Source: Hydrogenophaga taeniospiralis (lineage in GTDB: Bacteria; Pseudomonadota; Gammaproteobacteria; Burkholderiales; Burkholderiaceae_C). Taken from it: a stretch of DNA of 64,000 nt. This document shows positions 43,887 to 52,454 of the stretch, in pieces (within the stretch, counting starts at the first letter, position 1; every line of letters starts with the position of its first letter). A program made the translations under genes and the position numbers. The notes below the pieces were generated by a model, which was given only the letters and a program-made list of their open reading frames with translations, made no database searches and was not told the DNA's origin. Where the stretch lies: the NCBI RefSeq assembly GCF_020510445.1, contig NZ_JAHBAG010000001.1, positions 3,572,501-3,636,500 of the forward strand, read 5' to 3'.

Positions 43887-44834
43887 TTGAGCAATGAATC
43901 ACCACCTCGCGGACTGGAACGGACACCAGAGAGAGACGAGGTGTTGCGTCGCATCGGACGCAATGTCGTGAACTTCCAGATGGTCGAGGCCATGCTCAAG
44001 CACCTGAACGCCACCGCTTCAGTGCATGGGCCGGTGAGTCAACTAACTGAACGTGTGGAAGCGCAGAGGGAGGCGGTGCACCGCAAAACCATGGGAGAAC
44101 TGGCCGGCAGGATGGTGACCCATATGTTGCAAGCACCGCCGGAACACCAGACACCCGATGAAGTCACAGAGCCTTGGGTCGGCTTCCGTTTCTCCGTGGA
44201 AGCCGATGCTCAGTTCGTTGACCAGCACGACCAGGAAATGCTGGCTCTGGTGGACGCGCGAAACGATCTGATCCACCACTTCCTGGCGCGCTGGAATTCG
44301 TCAGTGGATGGTGATGCAGAGGAAGCCCTGGCATATCTGGATGCACAACGGGATGAAACTTTTCGAATGCTGGACAGACTCAGGGGCTGGGTGACCGCGA
44401 TGGACGAAAGCCGCAAGCAACTGGCGGCTTTCATGGCATCACCTGAAGGTGTAAGGCAGATGGAACTGGGCTTCCTGCAGAACAGTCGCCTTGTAGCGAT
44501 GCTCGGCGAAATCGCGCTCAATGCTGCACGCTCGGATGGGTGGGCGTTGCTGTCAACGGCGAGGAACCTGATCAAGCGGAACGCTCCAACAGAAACGGAA
44601 AATCTGCAAAAGCGCTATGGCCACCAGAGCCTCAAAGGCATTCTGCTGGCCGCCGAATACTTCGATGTGATGGACGAAGCGCTGCCGAACGGGGGCTATC
44701 GCACGATCTACCGGATCAATGATCGGTACACGTTGCAGATGGGACAAAGCGATGCGTCCGAGCAAACGTCGGAGACAGAGGGCCGCCCAGTTGTCAATCA
44801 GATTGACAACCTGCGTCCTGTGACAGACCGATGA
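43887..44834 (+). CDS. protein with C-terminal LOTUS/OST-HTH-like domain
   Basis: 315 residues using TTG 43887 (GGGAG 8 bp upstream; TTG 43863 is the alternative, and no in-frame ATG fits). The N-terminal 200 residues are helical and charged ('VLRRIGRNVVNFQMVEAMLK', 'LVDARNDLIHHFLARW'). The C-terminal 'LQKRYGHQSLKGILLAAEYF' and 'GGYRTIYRIN' resemble a LOTUS/OST-HTH winged helix, a fold tied to RNA binding. It is the only plus-strand gene within the minus-strand maintenance block. The tail crosses palindrome copy 3 and overlaps the korB end by 41 bp. Function unknown. Confidence 0.65.
   Translation: MSNESPPRGLERTPERDEVLRRIGRNVVNFQMVEAMLKHLNATASVHGPVSQLTERVEAQREAVHRKTMGELAGRMVTHMLQAPPEHQTPDEVTEPWVGFRFSVEADAQFVDQHDQEMLALVDARNDLIHHFLARWNSSVDGDAEEALAYLDAQRDETFRMLDRLRGWVTAMDESRKQLAAFMASPEGVRQMELGFLQNSRLVAMLGEIALNAARSDGWALLSTARNLIKRNAPTETENLQKRYGHQSLKGILLAAEYFDVMDEALPNGGYRTIYRINDRYTLQMGQSDASEQTSETEGRPVVNQIDNLRPVTDR
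44790..44810. promoter_or_regulatory. 21-bp palindrome, copy 3 (convergent gene ends)
   Basis: Perfect palindrome with central A (T on the other strand). It is coding in both directions: it gives 'VVNQIDN' in the LOTUS-like protein and the last codons plus stop (CQSD-stop) of the KorB-like gene. Confidence 0.75.
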
Positions 44835-45768
44835 GGACCAGTCGACTCGTGTCCACCGCCTGTACTTGACCGCCCTTCAAAGGGACCACGTAGAGCTGTT
44901 TTGCCTTGGGTGGGGCCTGCAGCGTGTTCAGCACGACCTCGACGCCATCCAACTGGGCAAGCAACCTCAGTGGCGGCTGGCGAGTCCGCCGTGAGGCAGC
45001 TTCAGTTCTCTGGTCAGACCGGGCAATGCCCTGACCCTGCGTTGCTTCTGGTTCTTGCTCCCTGAGACCAGCTTCCATCGATTCGATCAGTGCCGATGTC
45101 TCTCGCCTCACGCTGCCCGCTCCCTCCGCCAGGTCGGACCGAAGTGCCTGGACCGATTCGCGGGAGATGACTGGGCGGTCCGAGACCCAGGCCGCCACGT
45201 ACTGCGGATGCTCCTCGGCCAGCTTGCGCAGCGCATAGAGCTCGTTCAGCCCCCGGCAACGCCCCTCCCGGTACGCTGACATCAACCAGTCGGGCGGGTC
45301 GATCAGCGCAGTGGCCGTGGTGATGTACTGCCGACTCTTTCCGATGGTCCTCGCGATGTCGGCCTGCGTCTCGCCCCGGTTCATCGCCCGCTGCACGAAC
45401 AGTGCGATCTCCAGCGGGGTCAGGCCCTTGCGCTGTTCGTTCTCGATGAACTGGTCCACGCTGTTGGCCGTGTGGTCCACAAAGGCCGGGATGTCCGCCA
45501 CTTCCGCAAGCCGGGATGCCCGCAGGCGCCGGGCACCGAAGTTGAGCATCCACCGGCCAGGATCAGTGGGGTGTGGCCTCACAGACACCGGCTGGCGCAC
45601 ACCCCGCGCCTTGATGGTCTCGGCCAGTTCGGCCAGGGACTCGCCGTCGAACTCCTGGCGGGGTTGTTCCGGATCCTCATCGATCGCATCCAGCGGGATG
45701 CGCTTCGGAGTTCCCGACTCGGCGGTGGTCGGTGGCAGCAGGTTCAGGTTATCGAGCGACAGGGCCAT
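44794..45768 (-). CDS. KorB/ParB-family DNA-binding protein
   Basis: 324 residues from ATG 45768 (GGAG 9 bp upstream; ATG 45780 lacks one). The ParB N-terminal domain ('IDEDPEQPRQEFDGESLAEL', 'RWMLNFGARRLRASRLA', ENEQRK box) is followed by the HTH 'ETQADIARTIGKSRQYITTA' and a KorB-type C-terminal SH3-like end 'QLYVVPLKGGQVQAVDTSRL'. KorB proteins both repress plasmid genes and mediate partition with ParA. It overlaps parA by 20 bp. The nearby palindromes are candidate binding sites, though they differ from the classical KorB operator. Confidence 0.85.
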   Translation of the reverse strand: MALSLDNLNLLPPTTAESGTPKRIPLDAIDEDPEQPRQEFDGESLAELAETIKARGVRQPVSVRPHPTDPGRWMLNFGARRLRASRLAEVADIPAFVDHTANSVDQFIENEQRKGLTPLEIALFVQRAMNRGETQADIARTIGKSRQYITTATALIDPPDWLMSAYREGRCRGLNELYALRKLAEEHPQYVAAWVSDRPVISRESVQALRSDLAEGAGSVRRETSALIESMEAGLREQEPEATQGQGIARSDQRTEAASRRTRQPPLRLLAQLDGVEVVLNTLQAPPKAKQLYVVPLKGGQVQAVDTSRLVLIGLSQDAGCQSD

Positions 45769-46603
45769 GGCTCGCTCCATTTAGAGGGTGGGTCACGGTG
45801 GGCCTTGGGTTCGGGGAAAGCACCGTGTTGGCGATGAAGGTGAGGCCGGGTTCGATCTCGCGCCAGGCATCGCGCGCAGCGGTCTTCTTCATCTCCCACA
45901 GCACAAAGCCTTCGGCCTGCGCTTCGGCGATGGCCGAGCGGCGTGGCATGGAAGCGATCTCACCCGGCCTGGAGCCGATGGGTATCAGGATCGGGCTGTA
46001 CTTCTGCAGCAGCTGCATGAAGTTCTCCCGCTGCAGCGGCGTGGCCTCCACCATCGTCGGGTACAGGCCGATCAGGTGCAGCTTGGGGTTGAGCACCGCC
46101 TGGATCCTGCGCACGCCGACCCGGGGGTTGTTGAGCAGCGCGGACACGCCGTCCATGGCCTCCTGGTTGAGCTGGATCGGCGAGAGCACGCAGTCGGCCG
46201 AAGCCAGCGCCGTGGTCATGCGGATGTCCGGGTTGGGGTTGGTGTCCACGATGCAGACATCAAACCGGCTGTCCATCGCCGCCAGGAAGTCCCGGAACTG
46301 GTTCGCAAAGGTGTTGTGCAGCGCGGGCTGGCGCTCCAGCCCGGACAGCTCCGGATCGGCCGCCACCAGCACGAAGTCGGCCGGCGGTATGACCGGGTTG
46401 CTCTGCACCAGAACCCCGCTGGCCGAGACCTCGGCCCGCGTGGCGCGCTGGCTCTTGCGAACCGGTTCAGAAAAGTTGCCCTGGTGGTCCAGGTCGACGG
46501 CCAGCACGCGCAGGCCGCGTTGGCGATAGAGGTGCGCTAGCAAGGTGGCGACGGCGGATTTTCCGACACCACCCTTCTGGTTGGCGAGCACAAGGGTCTT
46601 CAT
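45749..46603 (-). CDS. parA: ParA-family partition ATPase
   Basis: 284 residues from ATG 46603 (GGAGGA upstream). Deviant Walker A 'KGGVGKSA' (10-17), 'LAVDLDHQGNFSEP' and 'DVCIVDTNPNPDIRMTTALA'. It is a short ParA without an N-terminal HTH, as in type Ib or IncC-like systems that pair with KorB. It positions the plasmid or excised element before division. Overlap with the korB-like gene supports a partition operon. Confidence 0.9.
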   Translation of the reverse strand: MKTLVLANQKGGVGKSAVATLLAHLYRQRGLRVLAVDLDHQGNFSEPVRKSQRATRAEVSASGVLVQSNPVIPPADFVLVAADPELSGLERQPALHNTFANQFRDFLAAMDSRFDVCIVDTNPNPDIRMTTALASADCVLSPIQLNQEAMDGVSALLNNPRVGVRRIQAVLNPKLHLIGLYPTMVEATPLQRENFMQLLQKYSPILIPIGSRPGEIASMPRRSAIAEAQAEGFVLWEMKKTAARDAWREIEPGLTFIANTVLSPNPRPTVTHPLNGASHGPVAR

Positions 46604-46816
46604 GGGGGAGTCCTCCGGCGCGACCGACAAGGGGATCACCGAGGTGGAGGACCGTTCCCGGGCGCCGCACTCGATGCGCCAGCGGCCGGGATCGCGCGAG
46701 CCGGCGCCAGCCGACGAGCGCGTTTCTGGTTTCACGCGCACGCACCGCTTGATGATGGAAGCGGTGCGGCGCAGCGGCGGCGCTGGATTCGGGCATGAAT
46801 CCAGCGCATCAATCAC

Positions 46817-47677
46817 TCAAGCCTTGAGCTTGCGCATCTCCTCGGCCAGCACCCACAGGGCACGGTTCAGGCTGATGCTGCGGTCGATGCTGGCCACCGG
46901 GCGGGTGTGCAGGCGCCGCCCCTTGGCGCCTCGACCGGGCTGGCCGCCCTTCATAGCGTTCTCCTGCACGCGCTGGAACGTGGTCCAGAGGCTGTTGCCG
47001 AAGTCCTCGGGGCGTCTTGCTTCGATCAGCTGGTCGGCGGTCACCGGGGCGGGTGGTTCGCCCCCCCCTCGTTCCCCGTAGCGCAGCGCCAGTGCGGCGG
47101 TGGCAAAGGCCCGCTGCTCCTCGAGCTGCAGCGTCAGCGCCTTCATGCTGTCGGTGGACGCGTCCACCACCTCAAAGTCCTCCAGCACCCGGAAAGCGCC
47201 TTCGATCACGTCGTCCTGGATGTTGCCCTTGTGCGGGATGCGGATGTCGTTGGAGACATCGCCCACCACCAGACCGTTGCAGCAAACGAACCTGAAAACG
47301 CCCGCAAGCATCTGGTAGCTGCTGGCGCCGTCGTGGCTGTTGATCAGGATGATTTCGTTGGCCTCAGGCCGGGTGTTCACCTGCCCCGCGTGGCGCATAC
47401 GGATCATGTGCTTGGTGAACTCGGTCTTGCCCTCAATGCGGCTCTTGCTCTGGGCCACCATGAAGGGCTCGAAGCCTTCGTGGCGCAGACCGCGCAACAC
47501 GTCGATGGTGGGGATGTAGGTGTAGCGCTCGGAACGGCTACCGTGTTTGCCTTCGGCAAAGATGGACGGCGCGGCCCGGCGCATCTGGTCTTCGGCCAGC
47601 GGGGTCTCGCTGCGGATGACGAAGGTGTTCTGACCAAAGCGGGCAGCCAGACGCGGGGAATGGGCGGTGGAGATCAT
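46817..47677 (-). CDS. DUF932 phage/plasmid-like protein
   Basis: 286 residues matching the DUF932 family found on plasmids, phages and integrative elements: 'RYTYIPTIDVLRGLRHEGFE', 'HMIRMRHAGQ', 'NEIILINSHDGASSYQMLAG' and 'VFRFVCCNGLVV'. Function is unknown. Its place between ssb and parA is usual in the maintenance modules of conjugative elements. The 213 bp between it and parA has no gene. Confidence 0.85.
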   Translation of the reverse strand: MISTAHSPRLAARFGQNTFVIRSETPLAEDQMRRAAPSIFAEGKHGSRSERYTYIPTIDVLRGLRHEGFEPFMVAQSKSRIEGKTEFTKHMIRMRHAGQVNTRPEANEIILINSHDGASSYQMLAGVFRFVCCNGLVVGDVSNDIRIPHKGNIQDDVIEGAFRVLEDFEVVDASTDSMKALTLQLEEQRAFATAALALRYGERGGGEPPAPVTADQLIEARRPEDFGNSLWTTFQRVQENAMKGGQPGRGAKGRRLHTRPVASIDRSISLNRALWVLAEEMRKLKA

Positions 47678-47759
47678 GGTGGGCTCCTGGTTCGGGATGA
47701 ATGAATGGAATAGAGACCGGGCGGCTGGCGCCCGGTGATGTGCTTCAGGCGCTGGCCGG

Positions 47760-48149
47760 CTATGGGTTCAGCGGTTCCTGCGCACTGCGGCTGCGGCGGG
47801 CTTCGCTCTCGGCCTTGCTGTCGAGGTAATCGATGTCTTCGACGGTGAACGCCATGCCGTAGACCTCTCGGCCGTCTCCGTCCTGGTACTGCGTGTTGTG
47901 CAGGCGTCCCACCACGTTGACGTGGGAGCCTTTGCCCAGGTACTCGGCGGCGTGTTCGGCCTGTTTGCCCCAGAGGGTCCACTGGATGGCGACCGCGCGT
48001 TCTTCGCGGTCTTCACCGCTGCCGCGGTACTGGTTGCTGATGGCGGTCAGCGTCGCCTTGGCGAGCCGGCCCTCTCGCCCGTTGACGAATTCGAGCTTGA
48101 CGGCACCGGCCAGGTGCCCGTGACGCTGGATGACTTGAACGTTGGCCAT
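47760..48149 (-). CDS. ssb: single-stranded DNA-binding protein
   Basis: 129 residues with an OB fold: 'VNGREGRLAKATLTAISNQY', 'AIQWTLWGKQAEHAAEYLGK' and 'GSHVNVVGRLHNTQYQDGDG'. It lacks the acidic DDIPF-like tail of housekeeping SSB, fitting an element-borne SSB that coats the transferred strand. AAGGAG lies before the start (48155-48160 region). Confidence 0.88.
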   Translation of the reverse strand: MANVQVIQRHGHLAGAVKLEFVNGREGRLAKATLTAISNQYRGSGEDREERAVAIQWTLWGKQAEHAAEYLGKGSHVNVVGRLHNTQYQDGDGREVYGMAFTVEDIDYLDSKAESEARRSRSAQEPLNP

Positions 48150-48848
48150 GGTGAAACTCCTTGCGTGAGCGGTCAGCCGGACCCCGATCCGGGTTCCTCA
48201 AAACTGATCCTCTCGCTCGGACTCCCTCGCTCCCGCCCACGGGCGGGCGGGGGGTGGGCAAGGCCCCTTCCCTCGGGAAGGGGTGGGGGATGGGCAAACC
48301 TTGCTGCACGAAACAGTGAGCCAGTCACCTGGCCCACCGCTGAAAGATCCCCCCACAAGTCCCCCTCACCTGTGGATGGGGGCGCCGTGGGGGGATGACG
48401 GTGGGCCCATTGGCGCACGCGCTGCCCCGAGCCTCTTCGGGCGACCAGCGCAGCGCAAGCGACCGGGTGCACTGAGCAGCGGCGGCTCTGCGGACGGCGT
48501 GACACCAAGCGCAGCGACTGGCGCGGCGTTCGAGCCGGTGCGATCACTTCAGGGGCACACGGACCCCAAAGCGTCCAGCGGCCCGACTTCGGGCATGGCG
48601 GGTGATCGGGGGGACGATCTGCCGGGCGGGACGGGACCAGAGCGCAGCGACGGGAGCGGCCGGGACGGCAGTTCGTCCAGCGGGCTTCGTTGCCGCGCAG
48701 CGGCAAGGAAACAGAGCGCGCGATCCCCGGGCACGGGAAAGGGCCGCGACACCATGCCGCCGGCCGTGCCGGCCTGGACGAATACTCTTCGATGCCCGCG
48801 CGCAGCGCGCACTTCAATGAAGAACAAAAGGGGGCGAAGCCCCCAAGC
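48150..48848. other. gene-free GC-rich stretch with hairpin
   Basis: About 700 bp with very high G+C, many G runs and only shadow frames. CCCCTTCCC/GGGAAGGGG (48264-48283) forms a hairpin that could end the radC transcript. The DNA could contain a regulatory or transfer-origin sequence, but no oriT-like inverted repeat or nic site could be identified. Confidence 0.4.
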
Positions 48849-49383
48849 TCAAACGAGGCCGATTTCTGCCATGGAGCAGACCACCTCACCCGCCACGATG
48901 AAGTGGTCCAGCACTCGCACATCGACCAGGGCAGCGGCCTGCTTGATCGTCTGGGTCAGGTGTTCGTCGGCCCGCGACGGTCTCGCTTCACCGCTGGGGT
49001 ATTGTGCACCAGCACCAGCGCGCTGCTGTTGCGCAGGAGAGCATCGCGCACCACCTCTCGCGGGTAGACCGAGGTCTGACTCACCGTGCCCCGGAACATC
49101 TCGACGTAGTCCAGCACGCGGTTCTGCGAGTCCAGGTGCTCACCGCAAACACCTCGTGCGGCAGATGGCCCAGGCGCGAGCGCAAGAAATCCTTGACCAC
49201 CGCGGGCGAGTCCATCAGGTCGCTGCCACGGACCTGGGCCGCCAGCAAGCGCTGCGCGGCCAGCAGCACCTCGTCAGCCTCGGCCGGCCGGTACTGACCG
49301 GTCACGTCGCGGATGAGCAAACCGCCCGAACCAGCGGGCACCGACAGGAGGGAATCGAGGGAAGAGAACAGATCGTGCTGCAT
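48849..49383 (-). pseudogene. radC: RadC/JAB-domain protein with two single-base deletions
   Basis: From ATG 49383 the frame is normal ('HDLFSSLDSLLSV', 'GSDLMDSPAVVKDFLRSRLG', 'HLPHEVFAV') and then breaks at about 49145, where one G appears missing (GTG-AG for GTG-GAG). It resumes as '[20 protein letters not shown]' and 'SALVLVHN', and breaks again at about 49003, where one C is missing in the metal-binding HNHPSG motif. After that it reads '[20 protein letters not shown]' and '[14 protein letters not shown]' to TGA 48849. Restoring both bases gives a standard accessory RadC of about 179 residues. Confidence 0.8.
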
Positions 49384-49823
49384 GACCAACTCCGGTGATC
49401 GGGCGGGATTGCCCGAGACCGGAACCGGCACGCCGCAGCGCAGCGGTCACAGGTTCGAAGACGGCCGAGAGGCCGCCAGCGCCCACAGGGCGCGCAGACC
49501 TTGACGGCGAGAACGGTGTGCAAGGATGAAGGGATCAGCAAGCCAGCCCCACCACACATGCCCGAGCGAGGCAGGCAAGCGCAGCGCGCAGGCCGGGGCC
49601 CCACCAACGGCCGGAGGCGTCAGCGATCGGTGCCCGGCAGGGTCGAGACACCGGGACATGTGCGCGTTGCCCGTTAGCTTGATGCGCAGCACAAGAGCGC
49701 AGCCTAGCGAAACCGAGACGCCCGAAATTGACAAACCTGCCCCGGTAATAACGGGCATGTAACTGACGTCAACATGAAAGTTGACCCAACAATACCTGAC
49801 GCAACGGCGTCACAGGAGCCCAC
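49384..49823. other. upstream region of radC, no gene
   Basis: 440 bp with only shadow frames. From about 49735 the composition drops to AT-richer DNA with TGACGTCAAC/GTTGAC-like half sites (49763-49789), which may be promoter elements for the small frame that follows. Confidence 0.35.
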
Positions 49824-49961
49824 ATGGCGAAGTGCAATAGCCTTGGGCAGGCTTGGACACTGATGCGCTCCCAAGAGCATCTGACATCTGCTAACCAGAA
49901 CAGAGTGATCGTGGAAACAAGGTTTCTCGAAAATCGATCGACGGCAAGCGAGGATGTTTAA
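49824..49961 (+). CDS. small hypothetical protein, 45 residues
   Basis: ATG 49824 follows AGGAG by 7 bp and opens 'AKCNSLGQAWTLMRSQEHLT' and 'SANQNRVIVETRFLENRSTA', ending at TAA 49961. No family is recognised and no membrane segment is present. Support is the ribosome site and the tandem TTGAC-like promoter sequence upstream; it could be chance. Confidence 0.35.
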   Translation: MAKCNSLGQAWTLMRSQEHLTSANQNRVIVETRFLENRSTASEDV

Positions 49962-50066
49962 ACGAAAAAATGGAACGACAGGCCGCGCGGAAGTCTGCTA
50001 GAACGCCCTTGGTATTCGCAACAATCCCAATGAGAATCGTCACCCCAACCGCCTTTCTCACACGCC

Positions 50067-50753
50067 ATGCCCGAAGATCCGTTGGAGCGCCTGCTTTCAC
50101 ATTCGTCCTGGATGACCTGCCTGACAGACTTGCAGGCCCATCGCGTGCGCCAAGCGATTTCGATCGTTTCTTTTGCAGCCGGCACCACCGTGTGCGCTCG
50201 GTCCACGCCCTCAGCACATTGGCTTGGTGTGATCGACGGCATGCTCAAGCTGGAAAACATCTCCGAGGGCGGGAAAAGCAGCAGTTTTGCAAGCGTTCCA
50301 GCGGGCGCCTGGTTCGGCGAAGGCGCGGTGCTCAAAGGCGAGTTGAGACCCTACGAGGTCGTGGCCTTGCGCGACAGCCAGGTCGCCTTCTTGCCGCGCG
50401 ACAACTTTCTGCACCTGCTGGATGAATGCCATCCCTTTGCTCTGTGGCTGATCGCACACCTCAATGCGCGGCTGGGCCACTACGTTGCATTGGTTCAGAA
50501 CTTCCGCCTGGGTGACACCACAGCGCAAGTGGCTTACAGCCTGTCCGGCCTCTTCAACCCGGCTCTGTTCCCCAACACGGATCGGTGCGTCACGATCTCC
50601 CAGGAAGAGTTGGGGCGCCTTGCCGGCGTGTCTCGTCAGGTGGTGAACCGGGCCTTGCAGGAGCTGCAGGAGCGGGGCGCCGTTCGCGTCAACTACGGTT
50701 CGATCGAGGTGCTTGACCTCCAGGCGCTGCAGGACGTGGCGCGCGAAGCGTGA
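50067..50753 (+). CDS. Crp/Fnr-family transcriptional regulator
   Basis: 228 residues: a cyclic-nucleotide-binding-type beta-roll ('ISIVSFAAGTTVCARSTPSA', 'GAWFGEGAVLKGELRPYEVV'), a dimer helix and a C-terminal HTH 'ISQEELGRLAGVSRQVVNRA'. No FNR-type cysteine cluster is present, so an Fe-S oxygen sensor is unlikely. It converges on the acyl-CoA ligase gene with 12 bp between stops; as a neighbour it may control that operon. Confidence 0.88.
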   Translation: MPEDPLERLLSHSSWMTCLTDLQAHRVRQAISIVSFAAGTTVCARSTPSAHWLGVIDGMLKLENISEGGKSSSFASVPAGAWFGEGAVLKGELRPYEVVALRDSQVAFLPRDNFLHLLDECHPFALWLIAHLNARLGHYVALVQNFRLGDTTAQVAYSLSGLFNPALFPNTDRCVTISQEELGRLAGVSRQVVNRALQELQERGAVRVNYGSIEVLDLQALQDVAREA

Positions 50754-50765
50754 GGCTGGACGCGC

Positions 50766-52433
50766 TCAGACGTCTGCCGCCAGCCCGGCCAGCCGCGAGA
50801 TGGCGTCACGGCTGCCCGCGATGTCCCGCAGCCGGAACTTCTGAATCTTGCCTGTGGCCGTCTTGGGCAGGGCATCGAACACCACTCGGCGCGGGCACTT
50901 GAAGTGGGCCAGGTGGCTGCGGCAGAACGCGATCAATTCCACCTCGCTGACCGCATCCACCCCAGGTTTGAGTTCGACGAAGGCGCAGGGCACTTCACCC
51001 CAACGATCGTCCGGCTGGGCCACCACCGCAGCGAACAACACCGCAGGGTGTCGGTGCAAAACGTCTTCGACCTCCACCGATGAAATGTTTTCACCGCCGG
51101 AGATGATGATGTCCTTGGAACGATCGGTGATCTGGAGGTAGCCATCCGGATGTACGACTGCGATGTCGCCGGTGTGGAACCACCCCCCTTCAAAGGCCTT
51201 TTCGGTGGCACCGGGGTTCTTCAGATAGCCCTTCATCACGGTGTTGCCACGGATCATGATCTCGCCCGCCGTGGCACCGTCGTGCGGCACTTCCTGCAGG
51301 GTCTCGGGGTCGAGAACGCGCAACGCTTCCAGCGCTGCGGCTCGCACGCCCTGGCGAGCCTGCAAGCGGGCACGATCGGCCGCTGGCAAAGCGTCCCACT
51401 CTGGCTGGCGCACGCAGCTGACAGGCGTCCCAGATATTTCGGTGATGCCGTAGACGTGGTCCACGTCGAATCCCATAGCGGCGATGGCCTGCAGGATCGC
51501 GGCCGGCGGTGGTGACCCGGCCGTCAGGATGCGAACCCTGCGAGGCAGCGGCTTGCGCTCATCGGGCGTCGCGTTGGCGAGCATGGCCAGCACCGTGGGT
51601 GCCGCGCAGAAGTGGTCCACGCCGTGTTCGACGATGGCATCGAAGATGGTCTGCGCGCTGACCTTGCGCAGACACACGTGGGTGCCTGCTGCAGCAGTGA
51701 TGGCCCAGGTGAAGCACCAGCCGTTGGCATGAAACATCGGCAATGTCCAGAGGTAGACCGGTGCTCGTGGGATAGCCCAGTCGGTAAGTTGCAGCATGCT
51801 CATCAGGTAGGTACCTCGATGGCTTGGGACCACCCCTTTCGGGTCCCCCGTGGTGCCCGAGGTGTAGTTCAGCGCGATGGGGTCCCATTCGTCCAGCGGC
51901 CAGACGCCTTCGAAGTCCGGGTCTCCCTCGGCAAGGAGCGACTCGTAGTCCAGTGCCCCAATGCCTGCTTCACCCTGCGCGGGCAGGTCATCGATCCTCA
52001 CCACCAATGGCGCCTGCTCCAGCATCGCGATGGCGCGCTGCGCCACACCGGAGAACTCGCTGTCCACCAGCAGCATCCGCGATTCACCGTGGCGCAGGAT
52101 GAAGGCAATGCCCTCCGCGTCCAACCGGCAGTTGATGGCGTTGAGCACCGCGCCAGACAAGGGGACGCCGAAATGTGCTTCCAGCATGGCGGGCGTGTTG
52201 GGTGCCAGAACGGAGACCGTGTCGCCACGTTGCACGCCGCGACGCACCAGCGCGCTGGCCAGGCGATACGCTCGCTCCCGCGTTTGCGTCCAGGTACGGC
52301 GCAACCCCGCATGCACCAGCGCGACCCGCTGCGGATGCACCTGCGCACTGCGCTCCAGAAAACCGAGAGGTGTCAATGGCACATGGTTCGCTTTGACGCG
52401 CTCAAGTCCATCCTGGTAGGGGCTTTGGTTCAT
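50766..52433 (-). CDS. AMP-forming acyl-CoA ligase
   Basis: 555 residues of the ANL superfamily: 'ALNYTSGTTGDPKGVV' (P-loop-like, about 190), 'VYGITEISGTPVS', 'GGWFHTGDIAVVHPDGYLQI', 'RSKDIIISGGENISSVEVED' and the catalytic lysine in 'LPKTATGKIQKF'. It makes acyl-CoA from a free acid, CoA and ATP. The family includes medium/long-chain and aryl-acid ligases, so the substrate is open. It is last in the ALS-like/IOR/nitroreductase operon (21-bp gap), which suggests use of an acid such as an arylacetate. Confidence 0.88.
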   Translation of the reverse strand: MNQSPYQDGLERVKANHVPLTPLGFLERSAQVHPQRVALVHAGLRRTWTQTRERAYRLASALVRRGVQRGDTVSVLAPNTPAMLEAHFGVPLSGAVLNAINCRLDAEGIAFILRHGESRMLLVDSEFSGVAQRAIAMLEQAPLVVRIDDLPAQGEAGIGALDYESLLAEGDPDFEGVWPLDEWDPIALNYTSGTTGDPKGVVPSHRGTYLMSMLQLTDWAIPRAPVYLWTLPMFHANGWCFTWAITAAAGTHVCLRKVSAQTIFDAIVEHGVDHFCAAPTVLAMLANATPDERKPLPRRVRILTAGSPPPAAILQAIAAMGFDVDHVYGITEISGTPVSCVRQPEWDALPAADRARLQARQGVRAAALEALRVLDPETLQEVPHDGATAGEIMIRGNTVMKGYLKNPGATEKAFEGGWFHTGDIAVVHPDGYLQITDRSKDIIISGGENISSVEVEDVLHRHPAVLFAAVVAQPDDRWGEVPCAFVELKPGVDAVSEVELIAFCRSHLAHFKCPRRVVFDALPKTATGKIQKFRLRDIAGSRDAISRLAGLAADV

Positions 52434-52454
52434 GCGGTTGTCTTCATTGATTTA

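Noticed and set aside
48150..48848. Possible oriT or replication origin between ssb and radC
   Set aside because: The region is GC-rich with one strong hairpin but no iterons, AT-rich unwinding stretch or recognisable nic site.
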